Shown: positions 37,555 to 44,318 of the stretch, piece by piece
Position numbering within the stretch: the stretch's first letter is position 1
Layout: every line of letters begins with the position of its first letter
Assembly: GCA_009908325.1 (NCBI GenBank)
Contig: JAAAPI010000200.1
Span: 1 to 44,318, forward strand
Direction: 5' to 3'
Length of the DNA: 44,318 nt
Source of the DNA: Verrucomicrobiota bacterium
Lineage (GTDB): Bacteria; Verrucomicrobiota; Verrucomicrobiia; Opitutales; Coraliomargaritaceae
Program-made: the position numbers and the translations under genes
The notes under the pieces: model-generated
What the model was told of the DNA's origin: nothing
Seen by the model: the letters and a program-made list of their open reading frames with translations, nothing else
The model's database searches: none

Positions 37555-39396
37555 ATGACTTTTCGCGCCGATATCCGCTTCGTTGCCGTGCTGCCGTTAC
37601 TGGTTGTTCTGGCTTGGTTTTGCGGGTGTGGTCAGCCCCCGGGGATTGAGCGGGGCCTGCATCCGATTCCGGAAGATGCTCTCGTGACCGATGCGGATCC
37701 GGGCGAGTATGGTGGGTTTTTTGTGCTCAATGAAACGACCCAGCCGACCACCTTTAATCCACAGGTGCCGAATAACCTGAGCACCAACCTGATCCTCTCC
37801 CGGATTCTCTCCAGCCTCATCGATTACGACCCGCGCTCGGAGCAATTTGTGCCTGCATTGGCGAAATCCTGGGAGGTGAGTGCGGATAATAGGTCCTACA
37901 CCTTCCATCTGCGGCGCGATGTGCGCTGGAGCGACGGAGAACCGTTTACGGCGGATGACGTGGTCTTCACCTTCGACTGCATTTTGACCGAGGTGGAAGA
38001 TCCCGAAACCGGCAAACTTCGCCCCAAATATCCCTCGCGCTACTACCAGCAATATCACATCAACGGAGAAAAGCTGCGTTACACGAAGGTTGACGCGCAC
38101 ACGGTGCGCTTTGATCTACCCACGGTTTACGCACCATTCCTCTACGATATCGGCCAGCCGATCCTGCCGCGGCACAAGCTCAACGCGTCCTTTGAGGACG
38201 GCAGTTTCACCAAGCAGTGGTCGACCCAAACCGCGATCGAGACGCCCGCCGAAATTGTGGGCACGGGGCCCTTTTCCATACACTCCTACAAGCCGGGCGA
38301 GCGCCTTGTCCTCACGCCGAATCCGCATTTCTGGAAGGTGGATTCGGCAGGACAGCGGTTGCCTTACCTGGATTATTTAATCGTGAAATTCGTCGCGGAA
38401 TCCAACACGGCAGTCGCGCACTTCGCGACGGGTAAAAGCGATGCATCGGGGATCGGAGCGGAGGATGTTATCTGGGTCCGGAAGGCGGCGGAGACCTACG
38501 ACTTCACCATCTTCAACCGCGGGCCTTCAACCAGCGTGAATTTTTTCTGGTTCAACCAACACCGGGGCAGTAACGAGGCGGGCGAACCTTACGTATCGCC
38601 GCATAAACTGCGCTGGTTTACGGACAAACGCTTTCGCCAGGCCGTTCAATACGGGACCAACCGACAGGGGGTGATCAACGCGCTGCTCTTCGGCAAAGGT
38701 GAGCCGCTCACCTCGATCATTCCCCCGGCTCAGGGCAAATGGCACAACCCGGACCTGCCGAGCTACGACTACGACCCCGAGCGGGCCCGGGAGCTGCTCA
38801 CCGAAGCCGGATTCTACTGGGACGATCGAGGGCGCTTGCACGATAGCCAGGATGTGCCGGTGGAATTTAATCTGCTCCTCGTCGAATCGGCGTCTTACGA
38901 TACGATCGGGGTCTCCTTTGTGGAAAACATGAAAGACCTCGGTATGCGGGTGAAAATGGAGCGGGCCGACTTCGCTACTTTGTTGAGCCGCACCGATGGG
39001 ACTTTTAACTACGACATGACCATGCTGGGCTGGGGGTCGAGCAGCGCGGCCTACGATCCGTCGGGGAGCAAGGCGCTTTTCCTGAGCAGCGGCAAATATC
39101 ATCAGTGGTATCCCGAACAGCCGGAACCAGCTACGGAGTGGGAAGCGCGCATCGATGAATTGATCGGCCTGCAGGAGCGCACACTCGATATGGAGAAACG
39201 GATCGCCTACATGCACGAGGTGCAAGCGATTCTGGCGGAGGAGCTGCCGCTGCTTTACGGCTTCACGCCCTACGGCTACACCGGGATAAAAAACAAGTGG
39301 CGCAACCTCTACGTGCCGTCCGCCGGGACGAGCCTCTGGAATATCGAGGAAATTTGGACCCCGCAACCGGAAGCTCCCGGGGAGGCGGATATTTAA
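37555..39396 (+). CDS. Peptide ABC transporter substrate-binding protein (family 5)
   Basis: 613 residues. A lipoprotein signal ends FCGC at Cys25, then SBP_bac_5 features: FNPQVPNNLSTNLILSRILS, the RRDVRWSDGEPFTADDVVFT signature and NPHFWKV. It captures oligopeptides or similar ligands. It lies 3 nt before the fused permease gene, so it belongs to the Opp operon. Confidence 0.92.
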   Translation: MTFRADIRFVAVLPLLVVLAWFCGCGQPPGIERGLHPIPEDALVTDADPGEYGGFFVLNETTQPTTFNPQVPNNLSTNLILSRILSSLIDYDPRSEQFVPALAKSWEVSADNRSYTFHLRRDVRWSDGEPFTADDVVFTFDCILTEVEDPETGKLRPKYPSRYYQQYHINGEKLRYTKVDAHTVRFDLPTVYAPFLYDIGQPILPRHKLNASFEDGSFTKQWSTQTAIETPAEIVGTGPFSIHSYKPGERLVLTPNPHFWKVDSAGQRLPYLDYLIVKFVAESNTAVAHFATGKSDASGIGAEDVIWVRKAAETYDFTIFNRGPSTSVNFFWFNQHRGSNEAGEPYVSPHKLRWFTDKRFRQAVQYGTNRQGVINALLFGKGEPLTSIIPPAQGKWHNPDLPSYDYDPERARELLTEAGFYWDDRGRLHDSQDVPVEFNLLLVESASYDTIGVSFVENMKDLGMRVKMERADFATLLSRTDGTFNYDMTMLGWGSSSAAYDPSGSKALFLSSGKYHQWYPEQPEPATEWEARIDELIGLQERTLDMEKRIAYMHEVQAILAEELPLLYGFTPYGYTGIKNKWRNLYVPSAGTSLWNIEEIWTPQPEAPGEADI

Positions 39397-39399
39397 GCT

Positions 39400-41703
39400 A
39401 TGTTGGCCTTTATCATCCGTCGTGTGCTCTCGCTTATTCCGCTGCTGATCGGGGTGAGCTTGCTGGTGTCGCTGCTTATGTATCTTTCCCCCGGGGATTT
39501 TTTGACACAGGCCCGGGCTTCCAAAGACATCGATCCGGCCATCATTGAGCAACAGGAGCGCCAGCTCGGTCTGGTCGACGAGGCGGGTGAGCCAACCCCT
39601 TGGTATGTGCGTTACGGATACTGGATGGCCAATATCTCACCGCTTAAATACGGCCCATGGATCGGCGATTCAGAAAAAGGGCTGCACGTCGGCTGGCCCT
39701 ACTTCGGAGAGTCCTGGACCTATAAAGTGGAGGTGCTCACGCTGCTCAAACAGCGCGTGCCCGCGACCTTTATCCTCTCGCTGACGTCAATTCTCTTCGC
39801 CTGGAGCATCGCCATACCGCTGGGCGTGCTGGCGGCGATCTACAAGGACTCCCTATTCGACCGAATCAGTGCGCTGCTGGCCTACGCCGCGCTGTCCATC
39901 CCCGAGTTTTTCCTGGCCATTTTGGCGGTCTATTTCGCGGCGGTCACGGGGATCTTTCCGGAAGGCGGACGCTCCTCAGTGGAGAGTGAATTTTTCAGCT
40001 TCGGTCCCCGCATGCTGGATTACGCCTACCACCTGATTCTGCCCACAATCGTGCTGGGGATCGGCAGCGTGGCGGGCATGATGCGCATCATGCGGGCAAA
40101 TTTCATCGACTACATGCAGGCGGAGTTTGCCACCACGGCGCGGGCCAAGGGGCTCCGTGAGCGGGTCGTCATGTTCAAGCATGTGCTGCGAAACGCGATC
40201 AATCCGCTCATCACCTCGTTTGGCTATGCCTTTTCCACACTGCTTTCCGGAGCCCTCCTGGTCGAGAATGTGATGAACTACCCGGGGCTCGGGCAGTTGA
40301 TCTACGACGCCCTAATCCGGGAGGACCAGTATGTCGTGATGGCCGGGGTGCTCGTCGGTGTCGTCATGCTTGTTTTTGGCAACCTGCTGGCCGACCTCTT
40401 GCTCGGCTGGAGTGATCCCCGCATACGCCTGGAAGGTGGCAACCGGGGTGGTGCCATGGGTCGTCGGGCGCATCTGGTCTGGCTGGTGCTGATCGGCGTG
40501 ATCGCGCTGGAGATTCTGCTGGAAGCCTTCGCGCCCGGCTTGCTGGGTGGGATCGCCGTCGGGCTGAAATATGCTGGCCTCTTTTTGGTAGCTTTGCTGG
40601 CCGTGGGGTGCCTGCTGCTGGTCGGCTACATTGTCTTCGTGCTCTTTCGACAATTACTGGGGAAAGTTCTGCGGCGTCCGCTGGGGGCGACGGCACTGGC
40701 GGTGCTGGCGGTGCTCTACTGCGGGGCGCTCTTTGCCCCGTTCTTTGCACCGTATCCGATAACCAAGCAAAACTACGATACGCCGTATCACCCGCCGAGC
40801 ACCTACACTTGGAAGGATGGGGCGCTGCATGCAAAATTGCTCGAAAAGGAAGCCGTCGGCTCCCCCAACTATGTGCATCCGGAAGGGCGGACCGCACCGA
40901 TCCGCTGGTTCGCCAAAGGAGAACCCTACAAATTGTTCGGTCTGATTCCGATGGAGCGAAAACTCTTTCAATTGGAAACGGACAAGCCCGGTGCCCGCAT
41001 CTACCTGCTCGGCTCCGACGATACCGGTCGCGACATTTTCAGCCGTTTGCTGCACGGCTCGCAGGTATCGCTTTCCATTGGCTTTATCGGGATATCGATC
41101 ACATTGATTCTCGGCTTCATTGTAGGCTCGCTGGCGGGCTACTACGGCGGCACGGTGGACTTCGTCTCCATGCGTCTGGTGGAACTGCTCATGTCTATCC
41201 CGGGGCTGTATTTACTGTTGGCCCTGCGTTCCGCTTTCATCAACCCCGACTTTTCGCCGACGCAGGTCTACATCGTGATTGTCGTAATTCTCTCGGTCAT
41301 CGGCTGGGCGGGCACGGCGCGTATCATTCGGGGGATGACGCTCTCCATCCGCAACCGCTCCTTTGTGCTGGCCGCCGAGAGCATGGGTCAGAGCGTTCCG
41401 AAAATTTTGATCAAACATATTCTGCCCAACCTTGCCAGCTACCTGCTGGTCGCGGCCACGCTGGCCATACCCGGCTATATTCTGGCCGAGGCGGCGCTTT
41501 CCTTCCTCGGGCTGGGCATCTCCGAGCCGTCCGCTTCGTGGGGGCTCATGCTCAAGCAGTCGCAGGGTAATATGATCGTCTTCTTCATGAACTTCTGGTG
41601 GATGCTCACCCCCGGCTTCGCCATCTTTGTCACCGTGATCGCTTATAACGTGCTGGGCGATGTGCTTCGCGATATCGTGGATCCGAAAATGCAAACGCGA
41701 TGA
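39400..41703 (+). CDS. Fused OppB-OppC peptide transporter permease
   Basis: 767 residues carrying two BPD_transp_1 domains. The OppB half (1 to ~345) has the N-terminal MLAFIIRRVLSLIPLLIGVS and an EAA loop, EFATTARAKGLRERVVMFKH. A bridge of extra helices follows (about 350-425: HLVWLVLIGVIALEILLEAF, then LFLVALLAVGCLLLVGYIVF). The OppC half (~430-767) has GSDDTGRDIFSRLLHGSQVS and its own EAA loop, VLAAESMGQSVPKILIKHIL. In most bacteria these are separate genes. No internal stop or frameshift is seen. OppD follows after repeats. Confidence 0.9.
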   Translation: MLAFIIRRVLSLIPLLIGVSLLVSLLMYLSPGDFLTQARASKDIDPAIIEQQERQLGLVDEAGEPTPWYVRYGYWMANISPLKYGPWIGDSEKGLHVGWPYFGESWTYKVEVLTLLKQRVPATFILSLTSILFAWSIAIPLGVLAAIYKDSLFDRISALLAYAALSIPEFFLAILAVYFAAVTGIFPEGGRSSVESEFFSFGPRMLDYAYHLILPTIVLGIGSVAGMMRIMRANFIDYMQAEFATTARAKGLRERVVMFKHVLRNAINPLITSFGYAFSTLLSGALLVENVMNYPGLGQLIYDALIREDQYVVMAGVLVGVVMLVFGNLLADLLLGWSDPRIRLEGGNRGGAMGRRAHLVWLVLIGVIALEILLEAFAPGLLGGIAVGLKYAGLFLVALLAVGCLLLVGYIVFVLFRQLLGKVLRRPLGATALAVLAVLYCGALFAPFFAPYPITKQNYDTPYHPPSTYTWKDGALHAKLLEKEAVGSPNYVHPEGRTAPIRWFAKGEPYKLFGLIPMERKLFQLETDKPGARIYLLGSDDTGRDIFSRLLHGSQVSLSIGFIGISITLILGFIVGSLAGYYGGTVDFVSMRLVELLMSIPGLYLLLALRSAFINPDFSPTQVYIVIVVILSVIGWAGTARIIRGMTLSIRNRSFVLAAESMGQSVPKILIKHILPNLASYLLVAATLAIPGYILAEAALSFLGLGISEPSASWGLMLKQSQGNMIVFFMNFWWMLTPGFAIFVTVIAYNVLGDVLRDIVDPKMQTR

Positions 41704-41726
41704 GTGAACACTTGCAGATTCGGTTC

Positions 41727-41805
41727 GTAGCCGGGTTGGCTCTGCCGCCCGGTCGAGCGGACCGCCGGGCTGGACCAGGGCAGGCGGCAAAGCCGACTTG
41801 CCTAC
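41727..41805. repeat. REP-like GTAG...CTAC repeat, copy 1 of 2
   Basis: It starts GTAGCCGGGTTGGCTCTGCC and ends GCAAAGCCGACTTGCCTAC, with a CGGTCGAGCGGACCGCCG centre. It is nearly identical to 41822-41901 in direct orientation and related to 26402-26532. Confidence 0.85.
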
Positions 41806-41821
41806 GATTGGCGGTGCTTTG

Positions 41822-41901
41822 CGTAGCCGGGTTGGCTTTGCCGCCCGGTCGAGCAGACCGCCGGGCTGAACCGGGGCAGGCGGCAAAGCCGACCTGCCTA
41901 C
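41822..41901. repeat. REP-like GTAG...CTAC repeat, copy 2 of 2
   Basis: It starts GTAGCCGGGTTGGCTTTGCC and ends GCAAAGCCGACCTGCCTAC; each copy is itself a long imperfect palindrome. The pair lies between the fused permease and OppD genes and may affect their expression. Confidence 0.85.
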
Positions 41902-41945
41902 GTTTCGTATCGATCCGTATTGTCTAACCTTCTAAAGTAGCTGAA

Positions 41946-42785
41946 ATGTCCAATTTACTACAAGTTTCCGATTTGCACATCACCTTCCACTCGCGTGGCG
42001 AGGCCACCGAGGTGGTGCACGGCATCGATTTCTCCGTGAAAGGGGATGGGCAAACCGTGGCCATTCTGGGCGAGAGCGGCAGCGGGAAGAGTGTGAGTTG
42101 CATGGCGCTCACGCGATTACTGCCCAAAGCACCGACGTGCACGCTATCCGGTGAGATTCTTTTTAAGGGGCGGAACGTTTTGCAGATGGATGCCGATTCG
42201 ATCCGGGCCCTGCGGGGGAAGGGGATCGCTTACATTTTTCAGGAGCCTGGGTCGTCGCTCAACCCGGTCTTTACCGTGGGCTATCAGATCGCCGAAGCCG
42301 TGCGGCTCCATCGGCCGGATATTTCGGATGTGAAGGGGCGCGTCGTGGAGTTGCTGGAACTGGTCGGTATCCGTGACGCGGCGATGCGTTACACAGCCTA
42401 CCCGCACGAGATGAGCGGGGGTATGCAGCAGCGTGTTATGATCGCCATGGCCCTGGCCTGTGAACCGGAATTATTGATCGCCGACGAGCCGACGACCGCC
42501 CTCGATGTGACGATTCAGGCCCAAATTATGGATCTTTTGCGCGAGTTACGGAAGAAACTCGGTATGAGCATTATTCTGATCACGCACAACTTTGGCATTG
42601 TAAAGGGCTTTGCCGATGAAGTGCTGGTCATGTATCGTGGCGATATTGTGGAAAAAGGGCCGGTGGATACTGTCCTCAACGATCCGCAGCATCCCTACAC
42701 CAAAGCATTGATTGCCTGCATTCCGAAGCTCGGCCAGAAGCAACACCGGTTGACGACTATCGATCAGGAAATGGCGGAAGCTTGA
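41946..42785 (+). CDS. oppD: Peptide ABC transporter ATP-binding protein (OppD-like)
   Basis: 279 residues. Walker [14 protein letters not shown] ([16 protein letters not shown]), signature [15 protein letters not shown], Walker [14 protein letters not shown]-loop ITHNFG. The C-terminus after [20 protein letters not shown] is short, lacking most of the Fe-S/oligo_HPY extension. No OppF follows in this window, so this ATPase may act as a homodimer or with a remote partner. Confidence 0.92.
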   Translation: MSNLLQVSDLHITFHSRGEATEVVHGIDFSVKGDGQTVAILGESGSGKSVSCMALTRLLPKAPTCTLSGEILFKGRNVLQMDADSIRALRGKGIAYIFQEPGSSLNPVFTVGYQIAEAVRLHRPDISDVKGRVVELLELVGIRDAAMRYTAYPHEMSGGMQQRVMIAMALACEPELLIADEPTTALDVTIQAQIMDLLRELRKKLGMSIILITHNFGIVKGFADEVLVMYRGDIVEKGPVDTVLNDPQHPYTKALIACIPKLGQKQHRLTTIDQEMAEA

Positions 42786-42789
42786 GCAG

Positions 42790-43230
42790 TTACCTGCGGG
42801 CTTCTTCTTCGAATAAAAGATCGTCGCTGCTTTCGGGTCGGTTGGCGTGGAGCTCGTCGGGGAGGCAGAGGTAGTAAAGCATGAGCCAGAGGCTCCAGGA
42901 TGCGCGGTAAAAAAACACGGGGAGGAGAAGTCCACCAACCACCGCGAGCGCAAGCGCGATTTTCAGCGATATCCACCCCAGCACTCCGAGTAACAGCAGG
43001 GGAGCGACCACGCCCAACGCGACGAATCCGTAATTGATACAAAGCGGGCCGAGGTAATAGCCGTCGCCGCGCTCAAGCGTCATCCCGCAGTGGGGGCAGC
43101 GGTGATGGATGCGCAGCCCCGTGCGGAATAATTTGGCCCGCCCGCAATTGGGGCAGAGGCCGCGTAGGCCACGCATGAAAATCCGGGAACGCCTGACCCG
43201 AGGCATTGGTTGCAGGGCGGGATCAGTCAT
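42790..43230 (-). CDS. DUF983 zinc-ribbon membrane protein
   Basis: 146 residues: CPNCGRAKLFRTGLRIHHRC then PHCG (two CxxC knuckles), GDGYYLGPLCINYG, and two hydrophobic segments. This is DUF983, function unknown, often beside haem-copper or envelope genes. Its start overlaps the tatD stop by 8 nt, so both are co-transcribed. Confidence 0.88.
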   Translation of the reverse strand: MTDPALQPMPRVRRSRIFMRGLRGLCPNCGRAKLFRTGLRIHHRCPHCGMTLERGDGYYLGPLCINYGFVALGVVAPLLLLGVLGWISLKIALALAVVGGLLLPVFFYRASWSLWLMLYYLCLPDELHANRPESSDDLLFEEEARR

Positions 43231-43972
43231 TGAGAAAGTAGCGTTGGTAATTTGTCATGACAGTTTCGATCAGCTGCGCTAGCGGAATATCGCAAAGATC
43301 GGCGGCCTGCTCGTAGCCCAGTTTCAGGTATTCGCGCTGGTTAATTGATTCCGGTAGCGTGTCGGGCGCATCACTCTCGATCAATAGCCGATCCGGCGGT
43401 ATCCTGCGGAGAGCCGCCGGGGCTTTGCGGGCGGGTGGGCTCAATTGACCAGCATGAAAAGAGAAATAGGCCCCCAACTCAACAAATGCCGCGACTTCTT
43501 CGGCCGAGCCACTGTAAGCGTGGAGGTGAACGCCACGGGTTGGAATCGGGTTTTGGTGAAGCAGACGGAGCAGGGGGTCGGTGGCTTTGAAGCAGTGAAT
43601 CGAGACGGGCAGATTCCGCGCAGCGGCTTGCTTCAGTTGCCAAGCGAAGGCCTCGCACTGCGCATCGAAAGGCGCTTTCGCGAATCGCTTGTCCAGGCCG
43701 ATTTCACCGACGGCGCGGGCTCCGGAGGTCAGTGCCGCCTGAAATTGCCCCTGCCAGTCGTGCGGTGCGTCGTCCAGCTGCCAGGGATGCAGGCCGATGG
43801 CCGGTCGGATTCCGGGGCGGTTCCCAGCAAGCCTGAGAACTTCCGCCCAATCCCTGGGTGAGGTGCCGTTTAGAATACCGGGAACTTCGAGGGAGCCTGA
43901 ACCGCTTGAGTGAAAGTGGGCGTCGCAGTAGTAATTTTTCGGACTCGAGTGCATGCGTTTACGGGTCGTCAT
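43223..43972 (-). CDS. TatD-family metal-dependent hydrolase
   Basis: 249 residues, shorter than average. Metal ligands: YYCDAHFH (His19, His21), GEIGLDKRF (Glu), SIHCFKA and VHLHAYSG (His), and ESDAPDT (Asp). It is a 3'-5' nuclease or hydrolase of uncertain substrate. ATG 43972 is used; 43954 is possible. Confidence 0.88.
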   Translation of the reverse strand: MTTRKRMHSSPKNYYCDAHFHSSGSGSLEVPGILNGTSPRDWAEVLRLAGNRPGIRPAIGLHPWQLDDAPHDWQGQFQAALTSGARAVGEIGLDKRFAKAPFDAQCEAFAWQLKQAAARNLPVSIHCFKATDPLLRLLHQNPIPTRGVHLHAYSGSAEEVAAFVELGAYFSFHAGQLSPPARKAPAALRRIPPDRLLIESDAPDTLPESINQREYLKLGYEQAADLCDIPLAQLIETVMTNYQRYFLND

Positions 43973-43995
43973 GCGAGCGGATCGCGACGGTTATT

Positions 43996-44065
43996 GTAGC
44001 AACTGGCTTTATGCCAGAAGTCGTAGTGGGGTGTGGTGCTGAGACTGTCCGAAACGGTCCACTAC
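43996..44065. repeat. GTAG...CTAC intergenic repeat
   Basis: It starts GTAGCAACTGGCTTTATGCC and a second GTAG (44023) ends against GTCCACTAC at 44065. Its left end matches the inverted right end of 30207-30285. Confidence 0.6.
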
Positions 44066-44318
44066 GACGTCTGCGCCAGACAGCTTTCGGCGAAGCGCTG
44101 GATCGATTCGACAATGCGGCTCAGCCCATTTCGCCGGTTGGGAGAAAGGTGCTGGGTGATGCCGACCTCACCGAGAAAGTCGGCGTCGGTCTTTACGACC
44201 TCTTCCGGCTTCGCGTTGCTGTAAAAATCACAGAGCAGACTGGCGATTCCTTTGACGATTGCCGAGTCGGACTCGGAGTGAAATTGGCAAAGGCCCTCTT
44301 TAAACTCAGGCACGACCC
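44062..44318 (-). CDS. SufE-like sulfur acceptor protein (partial at window edge)
   Basis: The minus-strand frame is open to the window edge. It reads VPEFKEGLCQFHSESDSAIV, then KGIASLLCDFYSNAKPEEVV and ends CLAQTS at 44062. This is the SufE core after its catalytic GCxSxVW, which would lie beyond 44318. SufE accepts sulfur from SufS in Fe-S assembly. Confidence 0.8.
   Translation of the reverse strand, partial: VVPEFKEGLCQFHSESDSAIVKGIASLLCDFYSNAKPEEVVKTDADFLGEVGITQHLSPNRRNGLSRIVESIQRFAESCLAQTS

Noticed and set aside
38527..39552. 341-codon minus-strand frame opposite the peptide-binding protein
   Set aside because: Antisense shadow of a confident SBP family 5 gene.

Overview
The window looks like chromosome of a member of Verrucomicrobiota, most likely an Opitutae/Puniceicoccales-type bacterium. 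This is judged from gene content (cdsA/uppS/dxr/rseP cluster, a fused Opp permease, an arsenosugar gene set), moderately high GC, weak Shine-Dalgarno signals and many intergenic palindromes. No database search was run, so the taxonomy is inference. Most of the sequence is ordinary housekeeping DNA. The accessory material is concentrated at 1-12600, 16400-19600 and 26400-28000.

Layout. Positions 1-2700 hold a radical SAM protein of the ArsS type between decayed genes: a DUF4143 ATPase remnant and a VapBC-like pair with a broken toxin. Positions 2938-5012 carry a mercuric-reductase-like flavoprotein overlapping a small methyltransferase gene. Positions 5172-5968 are an unusual two-gene unit: a 52-residue basic protein translationally coupled to a protein with a TIR/deoxyribosyltransferase-like fold. 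Positions 6253-11507 read leftwards: an NRDE/TANGO2 protein, then a compact operon (DUF3179, DUF547, MTAP-like phosphorylase, CofC-like transferase) that with ArsS resembles an arsenosugar gene set, and a secreted peroxiredoxin. Positions 11552-12465 are a DUF6922/AbiEii-like pair. Then come prfC, psd, galM, higBA, tRNA-Ser, tRNA-Cys and an Xre-RES toxin-antitoxin pair. Positions 19581-23754 are the classical uppS-cdsA-dxr-rseP operon, followed by cysH, an L,D-transpeptidase and asd. After a decayed SDR gene and a CAT-anticodon tRNA come metG, mgtE, pgsA-pgpA, a two-gene ABC exporter, a GT-C glycosyltransferase and a peptide importer (binding protein, fused OppB-OppC, OppD). DUF983, tatD and a sufE fragment close the window.

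The most unusual signal is non-coding. Both tRNA-Ser(CGA) and the CAT tRNA are followed by a related 120-125 bp element made of short hairpins and conserved linkers, and each element ends in an exact 19-nt copy (A58 to A76) of the 3' end of its own tRNA. The hairpin arms differ between loci but stay complementary, and a degenerate further unit lies behind the tRNA-Ser copy. This looks like a tiny tRNA-tail-targeting mobile or structural element with no protein-coding gene of its own. A second repeat class, GTAG-headed palindromes resembling REP elements, sits at many gene ends.
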